Shown here piece after piece: positions 1 through 8,281 of a stretch of 64,000 bases of DNA (positions are counted from its first letter, which is position 1; every line of letters begins with the position of its first letter). The DNA comes from Mesorhizobium sp. AR02. GTDB taxonomy: Bacteria > Pseudomonadota > Alphaproteobacteria > Rhizobiales > Rhizobiaceae. The stretch spans positions 2,728,001 to 2,792,000 of the forward strand of contig NZ_CP080531.1 of the NCBI RefSeq assembly GCF_024746835.1. Reading direction: 5' to 3'. Below the pieces are notes generated by a model. That model worked only from the letters and a program-made list of their open reading frames with translations, was not told the DNA's origin and ran no database searches. Made by a program: the position numbers and the translations under genes.

Positions 1-1
1 C

Positions 2-466
2 GACGTGCTTGCCGAAGGCGCCCGCGTCACCTTGCGCCGCGCCAGGAAGGCGCTCGACAGGGCCGGCGCGCGCGGCGAGGCCGACGATTTCCACGATTTG
101 CGCAAGGCGGCCAAGACGCATGGCATGCACCTGTCGCTGCTCGGCAGGCTCTGGCCGACGCCGATCAAGGCGCGGCGCAAGGCCGTCGATGAACTGGGCG
201 AGCGCCTCGGCGAACTGCATGACCTCTTCGTCATGCGCGCGCTGCTCGAGGCGGACGACGAGCCGCTTGGGCCGCACGAGGACACAAAGCTGCTCGGCAA
301 GCTCCTGAAGCGCTCGGAAAAGAGCCTGAGGAAATCCTGTCTTGCAGAAGCCGCCGAACTGTTCGGCGACAACCCCAAGCACGCGACGAAAAAACTCGCC
401 CGCAAGGCGCGCGATGATCTTGCCGGCGCTTCGTCTCCCGAGGATTTGGCTGCCGTGGCGAGCTGA
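2..466 (+). CDS. CHAD domain protein, C-terminal part (cut by window start)
   Basis: The reading frame is open from the first bases and ends at TGA 464-466, so the true start lies upstream. The visible ~154 residues are rich in Arg/Lys and helices, with an FHDLRK segment followed by paired helices, as in the CHAD domain. CHAD proteins are helical bundles that bind polyphosphate and often follow a CYTH triphosphatase domain; the N-terminal part that would show this is outside the window. The identification rests on the conserved histidine/arginine helix pattern and is moderately secure. A CTTCTCCC/GGGAGAAG hairpin follows the stop. Confidence 0.7.
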   Translation, partial: DVLAEGARVTLRRARKALDRAGARGEADDFHDLRKAAKTHGMHLSLLGRLWPTPIKARRKAVDELGERLGELHDLFVMRALLEADDEPLGPHEDTKLLGKLLKRSEKSLRKSCLAEAAELFGDNPKHATKKLARKARDDLAGASSPEDLAAVAS

Positions 467-474
467 TGCCTCAG

Positions 475-496
475 CTTCTCCCACAAGGGGGAGAAG
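475..496. repeat. Short GGGAGAAG hairpin after the CHAD gene
   Basis: CTTCTCCC (475-482) pairs with GGGAGAAG (489-496) across a 6-base loop. It resembles half of the CCTTCTCCCC intergenic repeats found elsewhere in this window. It lies just after the CHAD stop codon and could help end transcription, but no T tract follows. Confidence 0.4.
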
Positions 497-555
497 GAAA
501 GCGGCGGCCGGCGCGCTAGCACTTTCCCGCCCGCCTGTGCTAGTCACGCTTCATC

Positions 556-1362
556 ATGACCGAGCCCAGCGACACGCTCCTGGACCGACTTGGCCGCTGG
601 CTCGCCGGCCGGCTGCAGGAAGAATCCTCTGGCTATGAGCCCTACACCCCATCGGACCCTGAAACGCTGCGCCGCACGCTGGAGCCGGGCGACATCCTGT
701 TGGTCGAGGGCAACCAGAAGATCTCGGCGGCGATCAAATATCTCACCCAGTCGACCTGGTCGCACGCGGCCTTCTATGTCGGCGACACCTTGCCCGAGCC
801 GGAAGACGGCTCGGAGCGGCCGCGGCTGATCGAGGTCACGATCGGCGAAGGCTGCGTGGCGGTGCCATTGTCGCGCTATCGCACCTACAACACCCGCATC
901 TGCCGGGCGAGCGGGCTGACACCGGAGGATCGCGACAAGGTCGTCGCCTTCATGATCGGCAAGCTTGGCCTGAAATATGACCTCAAGAATATTTTCGACA
1001 TGCTGCGCTATTTCTTCCCGACGCCGCCGGTGCCGGTGCGCTGGCGCCGCCGCATGCTGGCCTTCGGTTCCGGCGACCCGACGCGGGCCATCTGCTCCTC
1101 GCTCATCGCCGAGGCCTATGGCCAGATCCACTACCCGATCCTGCCCGAGATCACCCGCGCCCCGGGCCGCGCTTCGGCGCAGTCGACCTATATGCGCAAG
1201 GAAATCCTGCACATTCGCCACCACTCGCTCTACACGCCGCGCGACTTCGACCTGTCGCCGTTTTTCCGCATCGTCAAGCCGACCCTGGAATATGGTTTCG
1301 ACTACCGGCAGATGGTCTGGGACGACAAGGCTGCCGGCGCGGAGACGAGGGCCGCCGACTAA
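556..1362 (+). CDS. YiiX/YebB-like NlpC/P60-type cysteine hydrolase
   Basis: The 268-residue protein has the arrangement of permuted NlpC/P60 (papain-like) hydrolases of the YiiX/YebB group. A PGDILLVEG segment (about residues 44-52) is followed by a histidine in WSHAAFYVGD (H70), and the probable catalytic cysteine is in ICSSLIAEAYG (C180). Family members are thought to cleave amide or ester bonds in peptidoglycan or lipid substrates; the substrate here cannot be read from sequence. No signal peptide is visible. The ATG at 556 is the first start in frame and the gene stands alone on the plus strand. The family call is good, the function open. Confidence 0.75.
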   Translation: MTEPSDTLLDRLGRWLAGRLQEESSGYEPYTPSDPETLRRTLEPGDILLVEGNQKISAAIKYLTQSTWSHAAFYVGDTLPEPEDGSERPRLIEVTIGEGCVAVPLSRYRTYNTRICRASGLTPEDRDKVVAFMIGKLGLKYDLKNIFDMLRYFFPTPPVPVRWRRRMLAFGSGDPTRAICSSLIAEAYGQIHYPILPEITRAPGRASAQSTYMRKEILHIRHHSLYTPRDFDLSPFFRIVKPTLEYGFDYRQMVWDDKAAGAETRAAD

Positions 1363-1409
1363 TGCATGTCGCCCAAAAGTGACCTCGGTTTTGGGAAGAC
1401 GACATGCAT
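1362..1409. repeat. Rhizobial palindromic repeat, AAAAGTG family, copy 1
   Basis: Outer arms ATGCATGTCG (1362-1371) and CGACATGCAT (1400-1409) are perfect inverted repeats. They enclose the family core CCCAAAAGTG...CGGTTTTGGG. Related copies are at 14755-14825, 24171-24237 and 51931-51978. The element begins at the stop region of the upstream hydrolase gene. Confidence 0.75.
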
Positions 1410-1433
1410 AAGCAAAGACCTAAAGCAGTCCTT

Positions 1434-2243
1434 TCAAGCTGGAAGCGGGCGCCGCCCTTTTGCGGCAGACTGGGCGGGCGGGCGGGCGCCGGCATCGCGC
1501 GGGTGCGGGCCGATCGGCATGATCGCCGGAAACGGCGTCGCCCCAAAGGCAAACGTCCATTTGTAGCCGGTGAGGCCATCCTCGGGCGTCGTGTGCTGGT
1601 CATGATGGGCGAGCAGTTTGGCGCGCTCGGCGAGGTCTTCCGCCTCGCGCCGCACCATCTCCGCCGTCTCCGGCCGCATCCGCCTGGAGAAGCTGACGAA
1701 GGTCGCCTCGTTCTCGATATGGGTGATGGCCCAGCCGATGAAATTCTTGTTGGTCATCTCGAACAGTGGCCGCAGCGGCCCTTCGAAATTCCACTGGATC
1801 GGCGTTTCGACCAGCAATCTTGCCGTGAGACCCCGCCCGAGCGCGATCAGTCCGAGTTCCTCAAGGTCGCGCAGATAGAGGAACATCGAAGCTTCGCTCA
1901 AACCTTGTGAGCGCATGATGCCTTCAGGCGTGAATTTTTCCGACAGCATGACGAAGATGAACAGCAGCGCCGGCCGGCCGGCGAGCCGACGCTCGATCTC
2001 GGGCGCGATGTGGTTGACCGGCCCCGGCCCCCGGTTCATCGAGCCGAGCACGTTTTCCAGTTCGACGCCGGCGGCGGCACAGATCTCCACCAGCCGGTCG
2101 AGCTTGCAGTTGCGCTCGTGGAAGATGCGCTTCACCGTCGGCTCGGAAACGCCCATGCGCTCGGCAAGCTCGCGATAGGTGACGCCCTTCGCCTTCAGCG
2201 TCCGCTTCAGCGCCTCGAAGATCAGACCGTTCATGGGATGCAC
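1434..2243 (-). CDS. XRE-type helix-turn-helix transcriptional regulator
   Basis: Residues about 10-60 form a Cro/C1-type helix-turn-helix (YRELAERMGVSEPTVKRIF). A ~150-residue helical domain follows, with a second winged-helix-like stretch (GIMRSQGLSEASMFLYLRDL), then an Ala/Pro/Arg-rich tail. It is transcribed away from the secreted SMP-30-like gene at 2349. The 105-bp gap holds a perfect GTATCGA/TCGATAC palindrome at 2261-2277 that could be its own operator. Either Met1 or Met4 could be the start. Family assignment is firm; the ligand and targets are unknown. Confidence 0.85.
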   Translation of the reverse strand: MHPMNGLIFEALKRTLKAKGVTYRELAERMGVSEPTVKRIFHERNCKLDRLVEICAAAGVELENVLGSMNRGPGPVNHIAPEIERRLAGRPALLFIFVMLSEKFTPEGIMRSQGLSEASMFLYLRDLEELGLIALGRGLTARLLVETPIQWNFEGPLRPLFEMTNKNFIGWAITHIENEATFVSFSRRMRPETAEMVRREAEDLAERAKLLAHHDQHTTPEDGLTGYKWTFAFGATPFPAIMPIGPHPRDAGARPPAQSAAKGRRPLPA

Positions 2244-2260
2244 CTCTTGCCGACAGTTTC

Positions 2261-2277
2261 GTATCGATATTCGATAC
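2261..2277. promoter_or_regulatory. GTATCGA-TAT-TCGATAC palindrome, candidate operator
   Basis: Perfect 7-bp arms surround a TAT spacer in the divergent promoter region of the XRE regulator and the SMP-30-like gene. A related half site, GTATCGG, lies about 25 bp further on. Position and symmetry suggest control of both genes by the adjacent regulator; this is inference. Confidence 0.5.
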
Positions 2278-2348
2278 TAGCGGTAATCGGGCTTCCCGAA
2301 AAGTATCGGAAATCCTAGCTCTGCGCCTGTCATCACAGGAGACCAGCC

Positions 2349-3209
2349 ATGAAACGCCTCATCATCTCAGCCGTTGTCGCCACCATCGGTATTGCGGCCG
2401 CACCCGCCGCCCAGGCCGGCGAACTGTGGCGCGCCACGGGCCTCGAACAGCCGGAATCGGCGCTGTTCGACGCCGCCAACAACCGCATCATCGTGTCCAA
2501 CATCGTCGGCAATCCCGGCGAGGCCGACGGCAATGGTTATCTCAGTGTGCTGTCCCTGGACGGCAAGACGGTGACCCAGCACTGGACCGACGGCATGGAC
2601 GCGCCCAAGGGCATGGCAATATCGGGCAGCAAGCTCTATGTCGCCGACATCACCAAGGTCCGCGTCGTCGATCTCGCCAGCGGCAGGCTGATCGCCAGCA
2701 TCGTGGTGCCGAATGCGGTCTTCCTCAACGACATGACCTCGGACAGCACAGGCAAGGTCTATGTCAGCGACATGCTGGCCGACACGATCTACCGCATCGA
2801 TGGCGACCGGCCTGAGCTGTTCGTCAGGGATGCACTGCTGGCCTCGCCCAACGGCGTCTTCGCCGATGGCAACAGGCTGATCGTCGCCTCCTGGGGCAAG
2901 GGCATCAAGGCCGACTTCAGCACAGAGGAGCCGGGCGGGCTGCTGTCGGTCGACCTCGCCAGCAAGGTGGTTTCGCCACTGCCCGGGGCGCAGAAATTCG
3001 CCGACCTCGACGGCGTGATCGCCATCGGCGACACCATCTATGCCACCGCCTACATGACCGGCACGCTTTACCGATACAGAGCCGGCGGCACGCCGGAAGC
3101 GGTGGCGCATTTCAAGCCGGGCAGTGCCGACATCGGCACCGACGGCAAGTCGATCCTCTACGTGCCGCTGATGAACGAGGGCGAGGTCGCGGCGCTGAAG
3201 CTCGATTGA
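2349..3209 (+). CDS. Secreted SMP-30/gluconolactonase-like beta-propeller protein
   Basis: The 286-residue product starts with a typical signal peptide (hydrophobic to about residue 17, cleavage near AQA-GE, residue 22). The rest has repeating propeller blades such as LYVADITKVRVVDL and VYVSDMLADTIYRID, as in SMP-30/strictosidine-synthase-like proteins. It should be periplasmic; the substrate is unknown. AGGAGA a few bases upstream supports the ATG at 2349. It is divergent from an XRE regulator. A diverged copy of its last ~37 residues lies at 4926-5036, beyond two inserted-looking genes. Confidence 0.75.
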   Translation: MKRLIISAVVATIGIAAAPAAQAGELWRATGLEQPESALFDAANNRIIVSNIVGNPGEADGNGYLSVLSLDGKTVTQHWTDGMDAPKGMAISGSKLYVADITKVRVVDLASGRLIASIVVPNAVFLNDMTSDSTGKVYVSDMLADTIYRIDGDRPELFVRDALLASPNGVFADGNRLIVASWGKGIKADFSTEEPGGLLSVDLASKVVSPLPGAQKFADLDGVIAIGDTIYATAYMTGTLYRYRAGGTPEAVAHFKPGSADIGTDGKSILYVPLMNEGEVAALKLD

Positions 3210-3288
3210 GAGCCGGCGCTTCAGGGGTCGGGCCTCGAGGCCTTCGCCTGCAGCCGAGACCATCATTCATCGGCGAGCGCGTCGGATT

Positions 3289-4152
3289 TCAGCCGCGCTC
3301 GCCGCTCAGGAACGCTTCGGCCGCCGCGAGAAATTCGCCGGCAGCTTCGAAGTACGCGAGGTGCCCGGCATTGATTTCCCGGCAAACCGATCCGGGAATG
3401 TTGGTTGCGAGCTCCGCTGTGGTTGTGACGATCTGGTCGTGAGCACAGCTGATGACGAGCGTCGGGCAGGTCACCATTCTCGATCGAGCGCGTATGTCGA
3501 CCACCAGATCGAGGGCGATCTGACGTTCAATGCCTTCCCAATTCGCGACTTGCATGTATCCAGTGATCATGTCTTCGACAGCACTCACCCCCAGTTTCGA
3601 GATGAAGGCCGGTGTGAGCCCGGTGAGCAGGAGCAGGCGCAGGAATGCGGTGCGATTGGTTCGAAGAAGATCGAGCCAAAGCTCGAATTCGAGCCGCAAT
3701 CGCAGCTCCGCGCCCCAGGGAAAGCCGGCCACCAGAATGAGCGAGCGCACGAGATCCGGTGCGGTCGCCCCAAGCTCGACCGCAACCGACGCTCCGAGCG
3801 AATGTCCGATCAGATCGAACGGGCCAGCTCCAGATGCATCCGCCACTGCCCTTACCTGGTTCGCGAGCTTCTGCAGGGTGAGGGCGCTGCCATCATCGAC
3901 GGTCTCTCCGGAGCCGGAATAGTCGAGACTGACGACAGTCCGGTTTTTGCTCAGCTCCCCAATCACAGGACCCCAATGAATATCGAGCGCAGCCGTCCCG
4001 TTCACAAGTATGATTGCGGGGCCTTGCCCGTGAACCCGATACGCGACGCGCGCGCCGTCGACGTTTACAAATCTTGAATTGGTCACGACCGGACCCGCCT
4101 GGCCCGGAGCATGACGTTGACTCTCGACCCGAAGTTCGTTGCGGCTATTCAT
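3289..4152 (-). CDS. Alpha/beta hydrolase
   Basis: A classic alpha/beta-hydrolase fold protein of 287 residues. It has the nucleophile elbow GHSLGAS (Ser118 with the start used here), an acid in SCAHDQIV and a histidine in NAGHLAYFE near the C-terminus. The start at 4152 is preferred over an upstream ATG at 4170 because AAGGAGA sits 7 bases before it. No signal peptide is seen, so it is probably cytoplasmic. The substrate cannot be inferred. It lies with the NTF2-like gene between the SMP-30-like gene and its partial copy, which suggests both genes are cargo of one insertion event. Confidence 0.85.
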   Translation of the reverse strand: MNSRNELRVESQRHAPGQAGPVVTNSRFVNVDGARVAYRVHGQGPAIILVNGTAALDIHWGPVIGELSKNRTVVSLDYSGSGETVDDGSALTLQKLANQVRAVADASGAGPFDLIGHSLGASVAVELGATAPDLVRSLILVAGFPWGAELRLRLEFELWLDLLRTNRTAFLRLLLLTGLTPAFISKLGVSAVEDMITGYMQVANWEGIERQIALDLVVDIRARSRMVTCPTLVISCAHDQIVTTTAELATNIPGSVCREINAGHLAYFEAAGEFLAAAEAFLSGERG

Positions 4153-4218
4153 CGGGGCTCTCCTTCGCATGGCATGTGGTTTGGCCGTTTGGCGTGTCCG
4201 TTGCCGGACGCGCCGCGG

Positions 4219-4725
4219 CTATTTGAGTTGGGTGTTCGCGATCGGCAGGATGGAAGCGACATGCCAGCCGGTTGCGTCGTGGACGAACGTCTGGCTGATC
4301 AGAAATGCGTTGTCCTGTGGCGGGTCGCCCGGAAGGCCTCGCGCGAAAACGATGGGAACAAGAACCTGCATCACATCGTCGGAAATCACGGCTACGCGAA
4401 ATTGCGCCATGTCGGGTTTGAGATGCCATGTGCCTGCGTAGTATTCCTTGAAACGCGCGGCGACCGCCTCGGCCCCTCTTGTTTCCACGCCCCGCGAAAA
4501 CAAAAGCATGCTGGGCGAATTCCAGAGCATGGCTCTCACATCGCCAGCGTTGTGCGCGTTCTGCGCGGCTACGAATCTCGTGAAGAGGGCTCGCGCCTCG
4601 GTTTCATTTGCGGCAGCGGATGCATGTCCGCCCGATGCAACCGTCACCGCGAGAAAAAGGAACGCGGCCGGTACCCGGAGATAGCGAATGTAGGGGATCG
4701 ACAGCCGCAGCATCGCGGAGATCAT
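4219..4725 (-). CDS. Exported NTF2-like (SgcJ/EcaC, DUF4440-type) protein
   Basis: The start at 4725 gives a hydrophobic export signal (cleavage near GHASAA) and a ~130-residue domain. That domain begins EARALFTRFVAAQNAHNAGDVRAML, the usual opening helix of NTF2-fold proteins of the SgcJ/EcaC group. These often act as small ligand-binding or oligomerising domains; no catalytic role is evident. Upstream in-frame ATGs at 4824 and 4884 would add unstructured residues and are less likely, though no start has a clear ribosome-binding site. The gene follows the alpha/beta hydrolase on the same strand order. Confidence 0.65.
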   Translation of the reverse strand: MISAMLRLSIPYIRYLRVPAAFLFLAVTVASGGHASAAANETEARALFTRFVAAQNAHNAGDVRAMLWNSPSMLLFSRGVETRGAEAVAARFKEYYAGTWHLKPDMAQFRVAVISDDVMQVLVPIVFARGLPGDPPQDNAFLISQTFVHDATGWHVASILPIANTQLK

Positions 4726-4925
4726 CGAATTCGTGGAATGGGTCACACTGGCCTCGCTTGGTTTCAGCGCTTGGCTTCCGCCGGTCAAACCCGTTTCTTT
4801 GGATCCGGCGTCAAAGCTTCGCATTCCCGATCCAAAATAGTGGCGTATGCCGCTAATAATTACAGGTATATGCCTGTTTTTCAAGTTGCGAGTTGGAATA
4901 TCACCCGAACGTGATGGCGCCTTGC

Positions 4926-5036
4926 CGAGGCGCTGCGTATTTCAAGCCAGGCAGCGCCGGCATCGGTGGGACGGCAAAGCCGACCGTCTTTGTGCCGCTG
5001 ATGAATGAGGGCAAAGTGGTGGCGGTGACACTCGAC
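4926..5036 (+). pseudogene. Remnant of an SMP-30-like gene 3' end
   Basis: Translated in frame, this stretch gives AYFKPGSAGIG ... VFVPLMNEGKVVAVTLD. It matches the last ~37 residues of the SMP-30-like protein encoded at 2349-3209 at about 21 of 37 positions by hand alignment. No start codon with a ribosome-binding site belongs to it, and it runs on toward the next gene without the rest of the propeller. It is a relict of a related gene, not an exact duplicate. Confidence 0.7.
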
Positions 5037-5135
5037 AGAGCTGTAATCGGCGGGCCTCCCATCTGGCAGGCCCGCTCCGCGAGGGCATATGATACGACGT
5101 TCGACATCGGCGGCGACGGTCAAGGAGGTTTCGAT

Positions 5136-5516
5136 ATGGACGACCGGGAAATCCGAGCCGCTCTGGATCGCCACTGGGCTGCCTCCGATGCCGGTGACTT
5201 TGAGGCGGAACATCAGATCTACCGGGAGGATGCGGTGCTCGACTATCCGCAATCGGGCGAGCGCATCCGTGGGCGGCGCAACATCCAGTCATCCCGCGCC
5301 GCGCAGCCGAACCGTAAGCGCTTCAGCGTGCGGCGGATCACCGGCACCGATGACCTCTGGGTCACCGAATATGTCCTGACCTATGACGGGCGGCCGTCCT
5401 ATACCGTCAGCATCATGGAATTCCTCGACGGCAAGGTGGCCCGCGAGACCCAGTATTTCAGCGATCCGTTCGAACCGGGACCGTCGCGCGCGCAATGGGT
5501 CGAGCGGATACCGTGA
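5136..5516 (+). CDS. SnoaL/NTF2-like protein
   Basis: A 126-residue single-domain protein. It opens with a helix (REIRAALDRHWAASDAGDFEAE) followed by IYREDAVLDYPQSGERIRGR, the usual SnoaL-like/NTF2 pattern in which the cone-shaped fold forms a pocket. A perfect AAGGAGG at 5122-5128, 7 bases before ATG 5136, fixes the start. An open frame reaching further upstream only covers the SMP-30 remnant. The stop overlaps the start region of the DNA glycosylase gene, so the two are probably co-transcribed. Confidence 0.8.
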   Translation: MDDREIRAALDRHWAASDAGDFEAEHQIYREDAVLDYPQSGERIRGRRNIQSSRAAQPNRKRFSVRRITGTDDLWVTEYVLTYDGRPSYTVSIMEFLDGKVARETQYFSDPFEPGPSRAQWVERIP

Positions 5517-6121
5517 GCCACAGGGATGATCATCCGCCGATCGCCCGTTCGGAGCTGCCTAGCGAGACAGTCGCTCTCGCCCGTTATCTCATCGGCAAGG
5601 TGGTGGTGCGGGCGTTGCCTGAAGGCGTCGTCAGCGGCCGCATCGTCGAGACCGAGGCCTATGTCGTCGGCGACGCCGCCGGGCATGGTTTCAGGGGGAT
5701 GACCCCGCGCAACCACTCGCTGTTCCTCGAGCGCGGGCACGCCTATGTCTATGTCGCCTATGGCACCTCCATGATGCTGAATGTCTCCAGCGAGATGGAA
5801 GGCATCGGAACCGGCGTCTTGATCCGGGCGCTCGAGCCGCTCGACGGCATCGCCATCATGCGCCAGAACCGCGGCGTCGAACGCCTGCGCGACCTGGCGC
5901 GCGGGCCGGGACGGCTAGCGGCGGCGTTGCGTATCGATCGTTCGCTCGACGGGCTCGACCTCTGCCAGCAAGGGCCTCTGTGGCTGGCGAAAGATGGCCA
6001 AGACCCCGGCGAGATCGGGCAGGGCATCCGGATCGGCATTTCCAGGGATGCCGACCGCCCGCTGCGATTTTATGTCAGGGGCAGCCCGTTCGTCAGCGGT
6101 CCGAGATCACTTCAGGAATAA
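5513..6121 (+). CDS. mpg: DNA-3-methyladenine glycosylase (AAG/MPG family)
   Basis: The ~202-residue protein has the MPG family pattern LARYLIGKVVV, GRIVETEAYVVGDAAGHGFRG, RNHSLFLERGHAYVYVAYG and LARGPGRLAAAL. It removes alkylated bases such as 3-methyladenine from DNA as the first step of base-excision repair. The GTG at 5513 overlaps the upstream stop as GTGA, which suggests translational coupling; an ATG at 5495 in the same frame is the alternative and adds six residues. The length is normal for bacterial members. Confidence 0.88.
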   Translation: MSHRDDHPPIARSELPSETVALARYLIGKVVVRALPEGVVSGRIVETEAYVVGDAAGHGFRGMTPRNHSLFLERGHAYVYVAYGTSMMLNVSSEMEGIGTGVLIRALEPLDGIAIMRQNRGVERLRDLARGPGRLAAALRIDRSLDGLDLCQQGPLWLAKDGQDPGEIGQGIRIGISRDADRPLRFYVRGSPFVSGPRSLQE

Positions 6122-6152
6122 GAGACCAGCCAGCTTTCGCAGCGCGACGCGC

Positions 6153-7043
6153 TCAGACGGCGATTTGAAGCGTCCCGTAACGCTTTACCTCAGCCTCGAT
6201 CTCCCTGACCAAAGTCTCTAGCGCGGGGTTCCGGGGGGTGCGCGCGCGCCTGATTACATAAGCCAGGTCTGGAGGCTTGGGGAATTTGTCGTCGACAATC
6301 TCCATGTCGGGCTGCAGGTAGCGCTGACTCAAGAGTGCGACGCCGAGCCCGGCGGTCACGCCTGCAATGATCCCGGCTGCGCTGGAGCATTCGAACACGG
6401 TCTCGAACACCGTATCCTCGTCCTGGCCGACGTCGATGCCCCAGCGCCGGTAAAAGCAATTTTCATCGAAGGAAAGAAACGGGACCGGCTTCCCGTTCGA
6501 CAGAACCAGGTCGCGAGATTTCACCCAATGCAGTGTCTCGCGGAACAGGAGGATGTCGGCGGGGCGGACCTCGTGCTGGAATACCTGGATGATGGCGGCA
6601 TCAAGGGTTCCCTGGCTGAGCTGCTCCTGCAACACGAGGCTCATGCGCACCTGCGTGCGGACGCTCACCTCCGGGTAGAGCCGGCGAAACCGGCCAAGAA
6701 TGCGCGAAAGGTCCGTGCAGGTCGTATCCTCGGTCATTCCCAGCGCGATCTTGCCTTGCAAAGTGCTTTTCGACAGGCTGAGCACCGCCTCGTCATGGAT
6801 GCCCAGAATGCGCCGCGCATAGCCAAGCAGATCCTGCCCGGCCGTGGTGAACATCGGCGCGTTTGCTTTCCGGGTGAGGATTTCGCAGTCGAGACTCGTT
6901 TCGAGTCTCCTGATCTTGTGGCTGACGGCCGACTGCGACAAGCCGAGAATTTCGGCCGCGCGCGTGACGCCGCCGTGCTTCTCGATCGCGACCAGTGCGC
7001 GTAAGGCGTCGACATCCAGGCGGCGGCTCATCACTCCAGCCAT
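6153..7043 (-). CDS. LysR-family transcriptional regulator
   Basis: The N-terminal winged helix-turn-helix (VTRAAEILGLSQSAVSHKIRRLE) and a ~210-residue periplasmic-binding-type effector domain are typical of LysR regulators. The ATG at 7043 has AGGA 7 bases upstream, and an upstream TTG at 7070 is less likely. It is divergent from the DMT transporter gene at 7253, which it probably controls. A CATGA-N15-TCATG inverted repeat lies between them at 7136-7160. The inducer is unknown. Confidence 0.88.
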   Translation of the reverse strand: MAGVMSRRLDVDALRALVAIEKHGGVTRAAEILGLSQSAVSHKIRRLETSLDCEILTRKANAPMFTTAGQDLLGYARRILGIHDEAVLSLSKSTLQGKIALGMTEDTTCTDLSRILGRFRRLYPEVSVRTQVRMSLVLQEQLSQGTLDAAIIQVFQHEVRPADILLFRETLHWVKSRDLVLSNGKPVPFLSFDENCFYRRWGIDVGQDEDTVFETVFECSSAAGIIAGVTAGLGVALLSQRYLQPDMEIVDDKFPKPPDLAYVIRRARTPRNPALETLVREIEAEVKRYGTLQIAV

Positions 7044-7135
7044 GACAATCCTCGCTCGAAACAAGGGCAAGGCGCCGATTTCTGATCCACAGGCGCCTTT
7101 CGGGCAAGTTCGTATGCTGGTTTTAGTGGCTATTT

Positions 7136-7160
7136 CATGATCGTATCGAAATTTGTCATG
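7136..7160. promoter_or_regulatory. CATGA-N15-TCATG inverted repeat, candidate LysR site
   Basis: Perfect 5-bp arms (7136-7140 and 7156-7160) lie in the 209-bp gap between the divergent LysR and DMT genes. Symmetry and position fit a LysR operator; binding itself is inference. Confidence 0.4.
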
Positions 7161-7252
7161 TGCAAACGTGCGTTGGTGTCTTCAATAGTCTGAGCCAACA
7201 TCGGCCGTGCTCCGCTTCGGGGGCCACCGGCGGGCTTGAATAAAGAGATCCC

Positions 7253-8188
7253 ATGACGCTCCGGCAAACCAAGACCCATCGCTTCGTATGGCCAATGATG
7301 GCGACGGCGCTGGTCGTAAGCTGGAGTTCTGGTTTCGTCGGCATCCGCTATGCCAGCGAGAATGCCGATGTCATGCTGGTGCTGTTCTGGCGGACCTTGA
7401 TGTCCGGATTGATCCTCTTGCCATTTGCTCTCTTGATCGGATCGCGCATAAACGCGCGTGCCTTGATCCAGCAGATGGTCTTCGGCGTGGCGACGATGTT
7501 CCTCTATTTGGGCGGCTTCGCGCTTGCCATCGGTCAGCGCGTGCCGACTGGCCTTGTCGCGCTGATTTCCGATCTTGTGCCTCTCGCCATTGCAGCCTTG
7601 TCGCAGCCGGTTCTGGGACACCGATTGACCGGGAGACAATGGATCGGAACGGCTCTCGGAGTGACGGGCGTTCTCATCGTCTCGCTGGACAACCTGACCC
7701 TCGGGACGGCCCCGGTCTGGGCATATGTGCTGACAGTTGCGTCCATGACGGTTTTGGCGCTGGCAACGGTGGTGCAGAAGCGGATGGGGACGATCAATAT
7801 GCCCATCCATCAGAGCCTGTGCATTCAATGCTTGACGGCGGCGATCCTTTTCGCCGCTTGCGCCCAATGGAATGGCGGGCTGACGCCGCCCCTCGATGCC
7901 CGTTTCGGGTTCGGCATCGCTTGGCTGGTGCTGTTTTCGACCTTCTTCTGCTACGGCACGTATTATGCAAGCCTGCGCCTCTACACGGCCTCACAGGTCG
8001 GCAGTGTGATCTATCTCAGCCCGCCGGTAACGATGCTTTGGGGCTGGTCGATGTTCGGCGAGCCGCTTTCGACGGCGATGTTCCTTGGCCTTGCGGTGAC
8101 ACTGTTTGGTGTTTGGTACACGTCGTCGCGCTCACCGGCGAAGGACGAGGCAGGCTTGAGCCCAGTCAGCAGCATATCGGGCCGTTAG
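7253..8188 (+). CDS. EamA-family drug/metabolite transporter (DMT)
   Basis: The 311-residue protein has about ten hydrophobic segments arranged as two EamA repeats. The first starts MATALVVSWSSGFVGIRYAS and the second begins near residue 158. Such proteins export metabolites or amino-acid-like compounds across the inner membrane. It starts at ATG 7253 with a weak AGAG upstream. Divergence from a LysR gene suggests inducible export. The substrate is not predictable. Confidence 0.85.
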   Translation: MTLRQTKTHRFVWPMMATALVVSWSSGFVGIRYASENADVMLVLFWRTLMSGLILLPFALLIGSRINARALIQQMVFGVATMFLYLGGFALAIGQRVPTGLVALISDLVPLAIAALSQPVLGHRLTGRQWIGTALGVTGVLIVSLDNLTLGTAPVWAYVLTVASMTVLALATVVQKRMGTINMPIHQSLCIQCLTAAILFAACAQWNGGLTPPLDARFGFGIAWLVLFSTFFCYGTYYASLRLYTASQVGSVIYLSPPVTMLWGWSMFGEPLSTAMFLGLAVTLFGVWYTSSRSPAKDEAGLSPVSSISGR

Positions 8189-8281
8189 TCGATGACCGCT
8201 CGTGAAGGCGAATTCGACCTCATGGTTGACCGCCATCTACGCCAGCATTGGTTCAACCATGGACATCAAGGAGGTAACCCC

